The notes under the pieces are model-generated. The model was not told the origin of the DNA, did no database searches, and was given only the letters and a program-made list of their open reading frames with translations. Both the position numbers and the translations under genes were made by a program. Shown here in pieces: positions 36,235-45,387 of a DNA stretch of 64,000 nt (the stretch's first letter is position 1; each line of letters begins with the position of its first letter). The DNA is from Bradyrhizobium lupini (lineage in GTDB: Bacteria; Pseudomonadota; Alphaproteobacteria; Rhizobiales; Xanthobacteraceae): contig NZ_CP162553.1 in assembly GCF_040939785.1 (NCBI RefSeq), positions 6,343,001 through 6,407,000 on the forward strand, written 5' to 3'.

Positions 36235-38148
36235 ATGACGCGTCTTTCGCATCTCACCTTGCGCAATTTCATGATCGCGCTCCACGACCTGCTGGCGACC
36301 ACGGCGGCGCTGTTCGCCGCCTTCTATCTGCGCTTCGAGGGCGGCGACGGCTTCTTCGACCGCCTGCCGCTGCTAATTCAGATCCTGCCCTATTTTCTCG
36401 CCTTCAGCGTGGTCGTGTTCTTCGTCTTCAACTTGACCACGACGAAATGGCGCTTCATCTCGCTGCCCGACGCGCTGAACATCATCCGCGTCGCGACCGT
36501 GCTGACGGTTGCGCTCCTGGCGCTCGACTACATCTTCGTCGCCCCAAACGTCCGTGGTGCCTTCTTCCTCGGCAAGGTGACCATCGTCCTCTATTGGTTC
36601 CTCGAGATCTCCTTCCTCAGCGCGTTGCGCATGGCCTACCGCTATTTCCGCTATACGCGGGTTCGGCGTCACGCCCGCACCGGAGATGCCGCGCCGACGC
36701 TGCTGATCGGCCGCGCCGCGGATGCCGAGGTGCTGTTGCGCGGAATCGAGAGCGGGGCGATCAAGCGCATCTGGCCGGTCGGCGTGCTGTCGCCGTCGAG
36801 TTCCGATCGCGGCCAGTTCATCCGCAACGTCCCGGTTCTGGGCGGCGTCGACGACATCGAGGATGTCATCGCCGACTTCACCAAGCGCGGCAAGGGGATC
36901 GCGCGCGTCGTGATGACGCCAACGGCATTCGAGCCGGAGGCCCATCCCGAATCGATCCTGATGCGGGCGCGCAAGCTCGGCGTGATCGTGAGCCGCATGC
37001 CCTCGCTCGAGAGCGGCGATACCCCACGGCTCACGGCCGTCGCCGTCGAGGACCTGCTGCTGCGGCCGAGCGAAAAGATCGACTATGCGCGGCTCGAGGC
37101 CCTGATCGAGGGCAAGGCGGTGATCGTCACCGGTGGAGGCGGCTCGATCGGTTCCGAGATCTGCGAGCGTGTCGTCGCGTTCGGCGCCGCGCGCCTTCTG
37201 ATCGTGGAAAATTCCGAGCCGGCGCTCTATGCGATCACGGAGACGCTCGCGGCGCTCGGCACTGCTGCTTCGATCGAAGGGCGGATCGCCGACATCCGCG
37301 ACCGTGAGCGCATCATGCGCCTGATGGCCGAGTTCAAGCCGGACATCGTGTTCCATGCCGCCGCGCTCAAGCACGTGCCGATCCTCGAGCGCGACTGGAG
37401 CGAGGGCGTCAAGACCAACATCTTCGGCTCGATCAACGTTGCCGATGCCGCGCACAGCGCCGGCGCCGAAGCCATGGTGATGATCTCGACCGACAAGGCG
37501 ATCGAGCCGGTGTCGATGCTCGGCCTGACCAAGCGCTTCGCCGAGATGTATTGCCAGGCGCTCGACCATGATCTTGCGGCGGGTCACGGCGGCGCCAGGC
37601 GGTCGATGCGGCTGATCTCGGTCCGGTTCGGTAACGTACTCGCGTCGAACGGCTCGGTGGTGCCGAAGTTCAAGGCCCAGATCGATGCCGGCGGTCCCGT
37701 GACGGTCACGCACCCCGACATGGTCCGCTACTTCATGACCATCCGCGAGGCCTGCGATCTCGTCATCACGGCGGCAACGCATGCGCTCGGAACGCAGCGC
37801 TCGGACGTGTCCGTCTACGTGCTCAACATGGGCCAGCCGGTGAAGATCGTCGATCTCGCCGAGCGCATGATCCGTCTCTCGGGCCTGCAACCCGGCTACG
37901 ACATCGAAATCGTGTTCACGGGCATGCGGCCCGGCGAACGCCTGCACGAAATCCTGTTCGCCTCCGAGGAGCCGACCCGCGAGATCGGCGTCGCCGGCAT
38001 CATGGCCGCGCAGCCGAACGAGCCGCCGATGCAGACGCTGCGCAAATGGATTGCGGCGCTGGAGCAGGCGATCGCGCGCGACGATCGGGCCACCATCAGG
38101 ACCATCCTGAAGGACGCGATTCCGGAATTCGGGTCGACCGCGGCCTGA
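36235..38148 (+). CDS. membrane-bound nucleoside-diphosphate-sugar 4,6-dehydratase/epimerase (WbpM/CapD-like)
   Basis: 637 residues. Four N-terminal membrane segments (about 1-125), a CoA-binding-like domain with LLIGRAADAEVLLRGIESGA, then the SDR domain from about residue 295 (GGGGSIGSEICERV). The active-site stretch is ISTDKAIEPVSMLGLTKRFA, with Met at the Tyr position, as in the Ser-Met-Lys enzymes of the WbpM family. These make UDP-4-keto-6-deoxy-GlcNAc, the branch point to QuiNAc/FucNAc-type sugars. Start ATG 36235 (MTRLSHLTLRN) is preferred to 36184. It opens a three-gene + strand run with two glycan genes. Confidence 0.9.
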   Translation: MTRLSHLTLRNFMIALHDLLATTAALFAAFYLRFEGGDGFFDRLPLLIQILPYFLAFSVVVFFVFNLTTTKWRFISLPDALNIIRVATVLTVALLALDYIFVAPNVRGAFFLGKVTIVLYWFLEISFLSALRMAYRYFRYTRVRRHARTGDAAPTLLIGRAADAEVLLRGIESGAIKRIWPVGVLSPSSSDRGQFIRNVPVLGGVDDIEDVIADFTKRGKGIARVVMTPTAFEPEAHPESILMRARKLGVIVSRMPSLESGDTPRLTAVAVEDLLLRPSEKIDYARLEALIEGKAVIVTGGGGSIGSEICERVVAFGAARLLIVENSEPALYAITETLAALGTAASIEGRIADIRDRERIMRLMAEFKPDIVFHAAALKHVPILERDWSEGVKTNIFGSINVADAAHSAGAEAMVMISTDKAIEPVSMLGLTKRFAEMYCQALDHDLAAGHGGARRSMRLISVRFGNVLASNGSVVPKFKAQIDAGGPVTVTHPDMVRYFMTIREACDLVITAATHALGTQRSDVSVYVLNMGQPVKIVDLAERMIRLSGLQPGYDIEIVFTGMRPGERLHEILFASEEPTREIGVAGIMAAQPNEPPMQTLRKWIAALEQAIARDDRATIRTILKDAIPEFGSTAA

Positions 38149-38150
38149 TC

Positions 38151-39371
38151 ATGCAGCCTCGAGGCAAGATCGTCGTGGCGAGCCAGCACTACCCGCCTGA
38201 TCCGAGCACGACGGCAGCGATCATGGCCGAGATCGCCTGCCGCATCGCCGGGGATCACGAGGTCGTGGTGTTGTCGGGCTCACCGGGCGCGTTGCCGGAC
38301 TCGCAGACCGGCCCGGGCAAGCCGCGCATCGTCGCCGTCAAGAACCGGATGGCGGACAAGGCGGCGCTGGTGCGGCGCGGCGCCTCCGAGCTGCTGTTCG
38401 CGGCGCGCACGTTCCTGGCGCTGACACGGGAGCTGCGGCGAGGTGACGTCGTGCTCACCGTCACCGCACCGTTCATGCTGCCTTACGCGGTCGCGGCGGC
38501 GGCGAGGCTGAAGGGCGCGCGCTCGGCGCTGATCATGCACGACCTCTTTCCCGACGTGCTGGTGATGGCGGGCCTGCTGAAGCCCGGTTCGATCTTGGCT
38601 ATGACGATGCGCGCCGCCAACGGCCTGATGTTCCGCGCGCTCAATGCCGTCATCACCATCGGCCGCGATGCGGAACGGCCGCTGCTGAGCTATTCCGGCA
38701 TGACGCGGAACAAGATCCGCTTCATCCCGAACTGGGCGACGCTCGTGGCCGCACCCCGGCCGGTGACAGCGGATAATCCGTTCCGCAAAGCGCTCTCGGC
38801 GGGTTTCGTTGTCGGCCTGTCGGGCAATCTCGGCTTCACCCATGATCCGGAGATCGTGTTCGAGGCGGCGCGCCTTTTGAGGGCCGAGCCTGACATCCAT
38901 TTCCTGCTCTCCGGCTGGGGCATCGGCTTCGAGCGGTTGAAGCAGTTGCAGGCTGAAGCGAACTTGCCCAATGTCTCCTTCGTGGGGCGGGTCGAGGATG
39001 CCGAGCTCGAACCATTCCTGGCGGCTGCCAATCTCTGGATCATTCCGTACCGGAAGGACGTTGCGGGGGTGTCGGTGCCGAGCCGGTTCTACAATCTGCT
39101 GGCGGTCGGTCGTCCCGTGGTGCTGGTCTCCGAACCCGAGGCCGAGGCCGCGTTGACGGTGGTGGAGAACGGGCTGGGCTGGGTCGTGACGCCAGGCCAT
39201 GCCGATCAGCTGGCCGAGGCGATCCGCGCGGCGTCTTGCTCCGACGGTGTCGCCTTTGCGGAGCGCGCGGTGAAGGCGGCGGCGAAGTTCGATCGCGTCA
39301 CCGCGATGAACGCCTATGCCGCCCTGGTCGACGAATTGTTGCGCAACCCCGAACTGCCGGAGCAACGATGA
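38151..39371 (+). CDS. GT4 glycosyltransferase, WbuB-like
   Basis: 406 residues beginning two bases after the dehydratase stop. Pattern of the WbuB/WcaL subgroup: VVASQHYPPDPSTTAAIMAE at the start, GDVVLTVTAPFMLPYAVA, IMHDLFPDVLVMAGLLKPGS, and the donor-binding half VGLSGNLGFTHDPEIVFEAA with VSVPSRFYNLLAVGRPVVLV. It likely transfers the second sugar (for example FucNAc/QuiNAc-type) onto the undecaprenyl-linked unit. Cytoplasmic or membrane-peripheral. Its last codon overlaps the next gene (ATGA). Confidence 0.88.
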   Translation: MQPRGKIVVASQHYPPDPSTTAAIMAEIACRIAGDHEVVVLSGSPGALPDSQTGPGKPRIVAVKNRMADKAALVRRGASELLFAARTFLALTRELRRGDVVLTVTAPFMLPYAVAAAARLKGARSALIMHDLFPDVLVMAGLLKPGSILAMTMRAANGLMFRALNAVITIGRDAERPLLSYSGMTRNKIRFIPNWATLVAAPRPVTADNPFRKALSAGFVVGLSGNLGFTHDPEIVFEAARLLRAEPDIHFLLSGWGIGFERLKQLQAEANLPNVSFVGRVEDAELEPFLAAANLWIIPYRKDVAGVSVPSRFYNLLAVGRPVVLVSEPEAEAALTVVENGLGWVVTPGHADQLAEAIRAASCSDGVAFAERAVKAAAKFDRVTAMNAYAALVDELLRNPELPEQR

Positions 39372-40315
39372 ACGAGCGCAAGCCAGTCGTGCTGGTGACG
39401 GGTGCGAGCGGTTTCGTCGGCCGTCATGTCGTGCCCGCGCTGGCGCGCGAGGGCTGGTCGATCCGCCGCGCGGTGCGCAGGCCGGAAGGTGTGGACGACG
39501 AGGTCGTGATCGAAACGATCGGCCCCGAAACCGACTGGCAGGCCGCGCTTCAAGGCGTCGACGCCGTCGTTCATCTCGCTGCGCGGGTGCATCACAAGCA
39601 CGAAGAGCATGCGGTCCAGCTCTACCGCAACGTCAACATTGCCGGCACGCTGCAGCTGGCGCGCAGCGCGGCGACGGCCGGCGTGCGCCAGTTCATCTTC
39701 ATCAGCACCGTTCTCGTGCACGGTCGCAGCAATGAGGGCCGCGCGCCGTTCAGCGAGGACGATGTCCTGACGCCGCGCGGTCTCTACGGCATGTCCAAGG
39801 CCGCGGCCGAAGCGGGCTTGAAGACGCTGGCGCGCGACAGCGCCATGAAGGTCTCGGTGATCAGGCCGCCGCTGGTCTATGGTGCGGGCGCCAAGGGCAA
39901 TTTCGCGCTGCTTACGCGCGCCGTGAACCTCGGGCTGCCGCTGCCCTTTGCCGCGATCCGCAATCACCGCGCCTTCCTTGCCGTACAGAACCTGTCGTCG
40001 TTCATCCTGCGCCGGCTCGCCCATCCTGACCCCGCCAGCAATTTCGAGGTTTTCCTGGTGGCTGATAGGGAACAGGTCTCGACGCCTGACTTCATCAAGC
40101 GCGTGGCCAACGCGTCCGGCAAGAACCCCCGGCTGTTCGCCATGCCGCCGGACCTGCTCAGCAAGCTTCTCATCGTGATGCGCCGGCAAGAAACGCATGA
40201 CAGCTTGATCGGCTCGCTCGAGCTCAACCTGTCCAAGGCGATTGCGACCGGGTGGCAGCCGCCGGTGTCTCTCGACGAGGGGCTGCGGCTGGCGCTGGCG
40301 GCTCAGGACGCCTGA
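39368..40315 (+). CDS. NAD-dependent epimerase/dehydratase (WbpV/WcaG-like, 4-keto-sugar reductase type)
   Basis: 315 residues. Extended SDR: LVTGASGFVGRHVVPALARE, the phrase VDAVVHLAARVHHKHEEHAV, IFISTVLVHG with the catalytic Ser, and YGMSKAAAEAGL with Tyr/Lys. The sequence resembles the UDP-4-keto-6-deoxy-GlcNAc reductases that follow WbpM-type dehydratases (WbpV, WreQ), which yield UDP-QuiNAc or UDP-FucNAc; the operon order dehydratase, transferase, reductase supports this. Its end overlaps by a few codons with the convergent WecA-like gene. Confidence 0.85.
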   Translation: MNERKPVVLVTGASGFVGRHVVPALAREGWSIRRAVRRPEGVDDEVVIETIGPETDWQAALQGVDAVVHLAARVHHKHEEHAVQLYRNVNIAGTLQLARSAATAGVRQFIFISTVLVHGRSNEGRAPFSEDDVLTPRGLYGMSKAAAEAGLKTLARDSAMKVSVIRPPLVYGAGAKGNFALLTRAVNLGLPLPFAAIRNHRAFLAVQNLSSFILRRLAHPDPASNFEVFLVADREQVSTPDFIKRVANASGKNPRLFAMPPDLLSKLLIVMRRQETHDSLIGSLELNLSKAIATGWQPPVSLDEGLRLALAAQDA

Positions 40316-41322
40316 GGACGGGAGAACCGCCGCAGCACAACGCCGATCGCGATAGCGCCCGCCAGCAGCGCGATCAACGTGATCGTCACCGAGCCGGCGC
40401 GAGCGGTGGCGATGGCAAGCCCCGCGAGCACGAGATTGAGCGCGAACACCTCGCCGATCACGCGGGAGACCGTGAAGCCGTGGTCGGTGGCGCGCTGGTA
40501 GAAATGCGAGCGATGCGCCGACCAGAACTGCTCGCGCCTGGCGATGCGCCGGAACAGTGTGATGGTGGAATCCACGAGGTAATAGGCCGGCAGCAACAGC
40601 GCCGCGGCGGGCTGCCCGCGCCAAGCGAGCTCGAGCAGGCACCAGCCGAGCAAAAGGCCGATCGGCAGGCTGCCAACATCGCCCAGGAAGACTTTTGCGA
40701 CCGGCTTGTTGAACGGCGCAAAGCCGAGCATGGCGCCGCACAGCGCCGCGGCGATCAGCGCGGCCGGCCACGACAGATCGCCGAGCAGTCCCAGCAGCAG
40801 CAGCGCCGCGGTGACCGGCACCACTTCCGCCACCGTCATCAGGTCGAGCCCGTCCATGAAGTTGACGAGGTTCACGAACCACACGCCCGCCAGCAGGATC
40901 AGTCCGCGCTCCAGGGCGAGCGGCAGCGCCGGCACGATGCGCGCGGTCTCGGGCGTGGTGAACACGACGGCGCCGACGGCTGCGGCCTGCAGCACGAGCC
41001 GTACCAGCACCGGCAGCGACTTGATGTCGTCGGCAAATCCGACCACGGCGATCAAGACTGTCGCAGCGATCAGCGCCGGCGGAATCGCGACGTTCGCCCA
41101 GACTGCCCAGGCTGATGCGACCAGCAGCGTCGCTGATATCACGGCAATGCCCGCACCCTGCGGGGTCGGGATGCGATGAGAGGACCGCGCGTTGGGCCGC
41201 GCCAATGCGTAACGCTGGAGCAGGGGGCGGCTGGTCCAGGTGATGACGCCCGACACCAGCGCGGCAATCGCAACGGCAAGCAGCGAGGGGACGGCGCCGA
41301 GCGCATCGATGGCCGCGCTCAC
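40303..41322 (-). CDS. undecaprenyl-phosphate glycosyl-1-phosphate transferase (MraY/WecA family, WbpL-like)
   Basis: 339 residues, about ten membrane segments. Catalytic landmarks: FADDIKSLP (Asp pair), VNLVNFMDGLDLMTVAE (N-x-x-N-F-x-D-G), FLGDVGSLPIGLLLGW, and the cytoplasmic loop SAHRSHFYQRATDHGFTVSR that marks the WbpL/WecA side. It puts the first sugar phosphate on undecaprenyl phosphate, starting the glycan built by the + strand genes. I chose GTG 41322, whose GTGA overlaps the stop of the upstream gene; the open frame to 41757 is a shadow. It is convergent with the epimerase. Confidence 0.9.
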   Translation of the reverse strand: MSAAIDALGAVPSLLAVAIAALVSGVITWTSRPLLQRYALARPNARSSHRIPTPQGAGIAVISATLLVASAWAVWANVAIPPALIAATVLIAVVGFADDIKSLPVLVRLVLQAAAVGAVVFTTPETARIVPALPLALERGLILLAGVWFVNLVNFMDGLDLMTVAEVVPVTAALLLLGLLGDLSWPAALIAAALCGAMLGFAPFNKPVAKVFLGDVGSLPIGLLLGWCLLELAWRGQPAAALLLPAYYLVDSTITLFRRIARREQFWSAHRSHFYQRATDHGFTVSRVIGEVFALNLVLAGLAIATARAGSVTITLIALLAGAIAIGVVLRRFSRPQAS

Positions 41323-42278
41323 TCCGGCACTCCGAGCGGCGCCGATCCCTGCGCGGCTTTCTCGGCGCTGAGGATCCAGACCAGACCGCCGATCGCGCCG
41401 ACGATGAAGTACACGGCGCCGAACAGCAGCGAGACGTTGACGCCCTCGTTTGCGGCCAGCCCCGCGAAGCCGAACGCGAGGCCCATGGTGGCTTCCCGCA
41501 CGCCCCAGCCGGCGATCGAGATCGGCATCATCGTGATCAGCATCACCGGTGGCACCAGCATAAAGACGTCGCTGAATCCGACCGGCGCGGCGATCGACTG
41601 CACGACGCACCAGGCGACCACGACGGCCAGCACATGCACGGCGAGCGACAGGATCACGACGGCCGGTCCGCGCGAGCGGCTGAAGATCACGCGGTTGGCG
41701 ATCACGGCACAGGCGTGGATGTGATGCGTGGCCCACCAGGTTTTCAGCCAGTGCCATTTCAGCGCGCCGAAGACCAGGAAGCCGAGGCCACCCGCGAGCG
41801 CCGCGAGGTCGACGAGCAGCAGCGCCGAGCGCCCGTGCGGATCAGCGATGAGGCCGTAGCTCCAGGGCAGGCTCGCGACGATCATGATCGCGAGCGCGAT
41901 CAAACCGATCGCACGGTCGACGAAGATCGAGTAGGTCGCAGCGCGCCAGCCGGCGCCGGCGCGCGCGACGAGCCACAGCCGGACCGCATCGCCGCCGATC
42001 GCCGAGGGCAGGGTCTGGTTGAAGAACGATCCGATTACGTTGTAACGCATGGCCCGGCCGAGCTCGAGCGGGGCACCGCATGCGGCGCTGATCTCGCGCC
42101 AACGCAACACGCCGACGAAGATTTGCAGGAACGTGACGGCGATCGCCAAGCCGATCCAGAACAGGCTGGTCACGGTGAAGCGCGAAAACAGTTCGGACAG
42201 ATCGACCTTGCGCAGCGCCAGGTATAGCAGCGCTCCGGAAATCAGGATCTTGGCCGTCGACAGCAGGATTCGGCGCAT
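41319..42278 (-). CDS. UPF0104 / lysylphosphatidylglycerol synthase TM-like flippase-type membrane protein
   Basis: 319 residues, about eight membrane segments. It matches the AglD/MprF-N-like family (LPG_synthase_TM): KILISGALLYLALRKVDLSE at the start, NVIGSFFNQTLPSAIGGDAV with the conserved R-LW, IFVDRAIGLIALAIM and ITMMPISIAGWGVREATMGL. Such proteins sit in glycan operons and may move lipid-linked sugars or aminoacyl lipids; a biochemical role is not settled. Start 42278 gives MRRILLSTAK. It is translationally coupled to the initiating transferase downstream. Of the 250 bases upstream to the epimerase remnant, none is recognisable coding sequence. Confidence 0.85.
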   Translation of the reverse strand: MRRILLSTAKILISGALLYLALRKVDLSELFSRFTVTSLFWIGLAIAVTFLQIFVGVLRWREISAACGAPLELGRAMRYNVIGSFFNQTLPSAIGGDAVRLWLVARAGAGWRAATYSIFVDRAIGLIALAIMIVASLPWSYGLIADPHGRSALLLVDLAALAGGLGFLVFGALKWHWLKTWWATHHIHACAVIANRVIFSRSRGPAVVILSLAVHVLAVVVAWCVVQSIAAPVGFSDVFMLVPPVMLITMMPISIAGWGVREATMGLAFGFAGLAANEGVNVSLLFGAVYFIVGAIGGLVWILSAEKAAQGSAPLGVPE

Positions 42279-42527
42279 TTCGCCCGCATGAACAAGGGTT
42301 TTGAAGCAACCCGACGCAAGGCGCCGAATTCGGCCGCTTTGGTATGGTTTTGGCGCCGATCTTGCAATAGCGGTGATCAGGAGCCCGCATGCAGGGCGGC
42401 CGGCTATTGCGGCCCCGTCGATGCGGAGGCTAAAGAGGCGCCGCGGGCGAAAGATCGAGCGACGGATCGGGCGAAGCGGTCCTTGGGAACAGGATGAGGG
42501 ATCACCGCAGTTCGTCCGGCTGCCGCA

Positions 42528-42770
42528 AATGCGCCGTCTAAGGTCTACAATGTCGGCAACCACCGCCCGGAAGAGCTGATGCACGTCGTCGGAGTTCTGG
42601 AGCCGGAGCTGGGTCGGACGGCGATCAAAGAATTGCCGCCGAGAGACCTTTTGGAAACGTTCGCGGATGTCGAGGATCTGATGCGCGATACCGGCTTTGC
42701 ACCGTCAACGCCGATCGCGCACGGAATTCGTAATTTTGTCACCTGGTATCGGAACGACCTCAAGGTTTGA
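42528..42770 (+). pseudogene. UDP-glucuronate 4-epimerase-type C-terminal fragment (remnant)
   Basis: About 80 residues open with APSKVYNVGNHRPEELMHVV and end FVTWYRNDLKV, matching the last part of UDP-glucuronate 4-epimerases (family: YNIGN-x-x-P-x-x-L; D-V-x-x-T-x-A-D; L-x-x-x-I-G-F-x-P-x-T). The N-terminal NAD-binding domain, about 250 residues, is absent, and the stretch IKELPPRDLLETFADVEDL seems to have lost a few residues before the conserved part. The stop touches the manC start. It is a leftover of a rearrangement at the junction of the minus-strand pair and manC, and not part of manC. Confidence 0.75.
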
Positions 42771-42771
42771 A

Positions 42772-44190
42772 ATGACGATGGACAAACGCATTATCCCCCT
42801 GATCATGTGCGGCGGTGCCGGAACGCGGCTGTGGCCGGCTTCGCGCGAGGTGCGCCCCAAGCAGTTCCTGCCGCTGTTCGGCACGCGCTCGACCTTCCAG
42901 GACACGCTGCTCCGCGTCTCCGAGGCCTCGCTGTTCGATCGCCCGATCGTCATCACCAATGCCTCCTATCGCTTCATGGTGCTGGAGCAGCTCGCCGAAA
43001 TCGGCATCGAGGCTGACGTGATCCTCGAGCCGATGCGGCGCGATTCCGGTCCTGCGATCGCCGCCGGCGCGGTGTTTGCGCAGAACCGCGCCAGTGAGGC
43101 GATCGTGCTCGCGCTCGCCGCCGACCACGTGGTGCAGGACAATGCCGCGTTCGTCGCGGCGTGCCGCCAGGGCCTCACCGCCGCGAGCGCCGGGCGCATC
43201 GTCACGTTCGGCGTCAAGCCGGAGCGGCCGGCGACCGAATACGGCTATATCAGCCCGGGCGAGGTCATCTCCGGTGAGGTGCACGCGGTCGCGCGCTTCG
43301 TCGAGAAGCCGGATGCGGTGAAGGCGGCCGACTACCTCAATTCCGGCTATCTCTGGAACAGCGGCAATTTCATGTTTCCGGCCAGCGTCCTGCTCGACGA
43401 ATACCGCAAGGTCGATGCGGCGAGCGTGGAGACCATCTCCAATGCCGTGACCAATGCCGGTCGCGATCTCGGCTTCGTGACGCTGGAGCCCGAGGCGTTC
43501 GGCGCGGCCAAGGCGATCTCGATCGACTATGCGGTGATGGAGAAGACCGCGCGCGCAGCGGTCGTGCCGGTGTCGTGCGGCTGGTCCGACGTCGGCTCCT
43601 GGCACGCGGTGTGGGAATTGTCGGACAAGGACGCGCAAGGCAATGCTTCGCATGGCAGTGCGGTGTTCGAGGATTCCCGCAACTGCAACGTCACCACCGA
43701 CTCTGCGCTGGTCGCGCTCGAAGGTGTCGACGATCTCATCGTGGTGGCGACCGCGGACGCAGTGCTGGTCTCGCGTCAGAAGGATGCCAACGGGCTGAAG
43801 CGGCTGGTCACAAAACTCAAGGCGGTCGCGCCGAAGGTCACCGAGGAGCACCTCAAGGTGCATCGGCCCTGGGGGAGCTACCAGTCGGTCGACAATGGCG
43901 AGCGCCACCAGGTCAAGCGCATCGTGGTGAAGCCGGGCGGACGTCTGTCGCTGCAGAAGCACCATCATCGCGCCGAGCACTGGATCGTGGTCCGCGGCAC
44001 CGCCCGCGTCACCGTCAACGAGACCGTCAAAAGCGTGCACGAGAACGAGTCGATCTACATCCCGATGGGCGCGGTGCACCGGATGGAGAACCCCGGTAAA
44101 ATCATGCTGGAGCTGATCGAGGTCCAGACGGGAAGCTATCTCGGGGAAGACGACATCATCCGGATTGAAGACGACTATCAAAGGTCGTAA
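42772..44190 (+). CDS. manC: mannose-1-phosphate guanylyltransferase / mannose-6-phosphate isomerase (type II)
   Basis: 472 residues. The N-terminal nucleotidyltransferase has MCGGAGTRLWPASREVRPKQ and the FVEKPD active-site motif; the C-terminal cupin carries the isomerase zinc site (SLQKHHHRAEHWIVVRGTAR, about residues 394-413). It makes GDP-mannose from fructose-6-phosphate together with a phosphomannomutase not found here. ATG 42772 and ATG 42778 are both usable. The open frame upstream to 42697 reads through the epimerase remnant in another frame. The 183-base gap downstream holds no obvious signal. Confidence 0.95.
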   Translation: MTMDKRIIPLIMCGGAGTRLWPASREVRPKQFLPLFGTRSTFQDTLLRVSEASLFDRPIVITNASYRFMVLEQLAEIGIEADVILEPMRRDSGPAIAAGAVFAQNRASEAIVLALAADHVVQDNAAFVAACRQGLTAASAGRIVTFGVKPERPATEYGYISPGEVISGEVHAVARFVEKPDAVKAADYLNSGYLWNSGNFMFPASVLLDEYRKVDAASVETISNAVTNAGRDLGFVTLEPEAFGAAKAISIDYAVMEKTARAAVVPVSCGWSDVGSWHAVWELSDKDAQGNASHGSAVFEDSRNCNVTTDSALVALEGVDDLIVVATADAVLVSRQKDANGLKRLVTKLKAVAPKVTEEHLKVHRPWGSYQSVDNGERHQVKRIVVKPGGRLSLQKHHHRAEHWIVVRGTARVTVNETVKSVHENESIYIPMGAVHRMENPGKIMLELIEVQTGSYLGEDDIIRIEDDYQRS

Positions 44191-44373
44191 CCAGCACACT
44201 CCGAATCACGCGACCCGGGCCAAAAGAGTGGTCTCTTCCAGAGGCTTAAGGCCCGCGAAACGTGTAACTTTTTGAATCAAATCGTGTCCGGACCGCTAGC
44301 TCCGCATTCGCCACAAATGTGGCGTCCGTGCTAGAAGCGCCCCGGGGATTGCGTTGAATCGGGGTTTGCTCAA

Positions 44374-45378
44374 ATGAGTTCCACAGGATCTGCACCGGCA
44401 AAGGCCGGCTTGCGCGTCGGCGTCATTGGCGCCGGCGTGATGGGCAGCAACCACGCGCGCGTGCTCGCGGGTCTTCCCGGTGTCAGCCTCGTCGGCGTCG
44501 TCGATCCTTCGCCGGCACATCGCACGCGGGCGATGGAGCTTGCCAATTGCGCGAGCTTCGAGACGCTCGACCAGCTCTTGGCCGAAGGGGTCGATGCCGT
44601 CACCATTGCGGCGCCGACTCATCTGCATCACGAGGTCTCGCTCGCCTGCATCGCCAAGAACATCCACGTGATGGTCGAGAAGCCGATTGCGTCCACGGTC
44701 GCGGAAGGCCGCGAGATCGTCACGGCTGCGCAAAAGGCCGGCGTTACGCTGATGGTCGGCCATGTCGAGCGCTTCAATCCGGCCGTTGCCGCCGTCAAGC
44801 AGGCGATCGCGGGCGAGGATATTCTGTCGATCGCGATCACGCGCGTCGGCCCATTCCCGCCGCGCATGTCCAATGTCGGCGTCGTCATCGATCTTGCCGT
44901 GCACGACATCGATCTGATCCGCTGGTTCACCGAATCCGACATCGTCGAGGTGCAGCCGCAATTGTCGAGTGCGGTCGCCGAGCGTGAGGACATCGCGCTC
45001 TTGCAGTTCCGCACCGCCAACGGCGTGCTCGCCCACATCAACACCAACTGGCTGACGCCGTTCAAGGCGCGCAGCGTCACGGTCGCGACCCGCGGCAAAT
45101 ACGTGATGGGCGATCTCCTGACGCGCCAGGTCACTGAATGTTTCGGCTTCAAGCCTGACGGCAGCTATTCGATGCGGCATCTTCCGGTCGGCCATGACGA
45201 GCCGCTCCGCGCCGAACTGATCGCGTTCCTCAAGGCCGTGCGCAACGGCGAGACGCCGGCGGTCACCGGTGACGAAGGCGTCGCCAGCCTTGAGATCGCG
45301 ACGCAGTGCCTGGAAACGCCGTCGCGGCCGGCCGCCAAGTCGTCCGCCCTCAAGGGCCCGCGCCGCGTCGCCGGCTGA
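44374..45378 (+). CDS. Gfo/Idh/MocA family NAD(P)-dependent sugar oxidoreductase
   Basis: 334 residues. The N-terminal Rossmann domain opens LRVGVIGAGVMGSNHARVLA; the catalytic EKPIAST follows near residue 105, and VVIDLAVHDIDLIRWF is the substrate-domain motif. Next to a DegT aminotransferase, such enzymes (WlbA-type) oxidise UDP-sugars at C3 to give 3-keto sugars for transamination. The partner 9 bases downstream supports a 3-amino-sugar route, but no acetyltransferase is in the group. The C-terminal 20 residues are Lys/Arg-rich and probably flexible. Confidence 0.88.
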   Translation: MSSTGSAPAKAGLRVGVIGAGVMGSNHARVLAGLPGVSLVGVVDPSPAHRTRAMELANCASFETLDQLLAEGVDAVTIAAPTHLHHEVSLACIAKNIHVMVEKPIASTVAEGREIVTAAQKAGVTLMVGHVERFNPAVAAVKQAIAGEDILSIAITRVGPFPPRMSNVGVVIDLAVHDIDLIRWFTESDIVEVQPQLSSAVAEREDIALLQFRTANGVLAHINTNWLTPFKARSVTVATRGKYVMGDLLTRQVTECFGFKPDGSYSMRHLPVGHDEPLRAELIAFLKAVRNGETPAVTGDEGVASLEIATQCLETPSRPAAKSSALKGPRRVAG

Positions 45379-45387
45379 TCCCATTCC

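Noticed and set aside
36373..37947. A 524-codon minus-strand frame opposite the WbpM-like gene
   Set aside because: Same antisense artefact; the + strand shows conserved catalytic motifs.
42697..42771. N-terminal extension of manC
   Set aside because: The stretch is the out-of-frame end of the epimerase remnant; the conserved manC sequence begins at 42778-42790.
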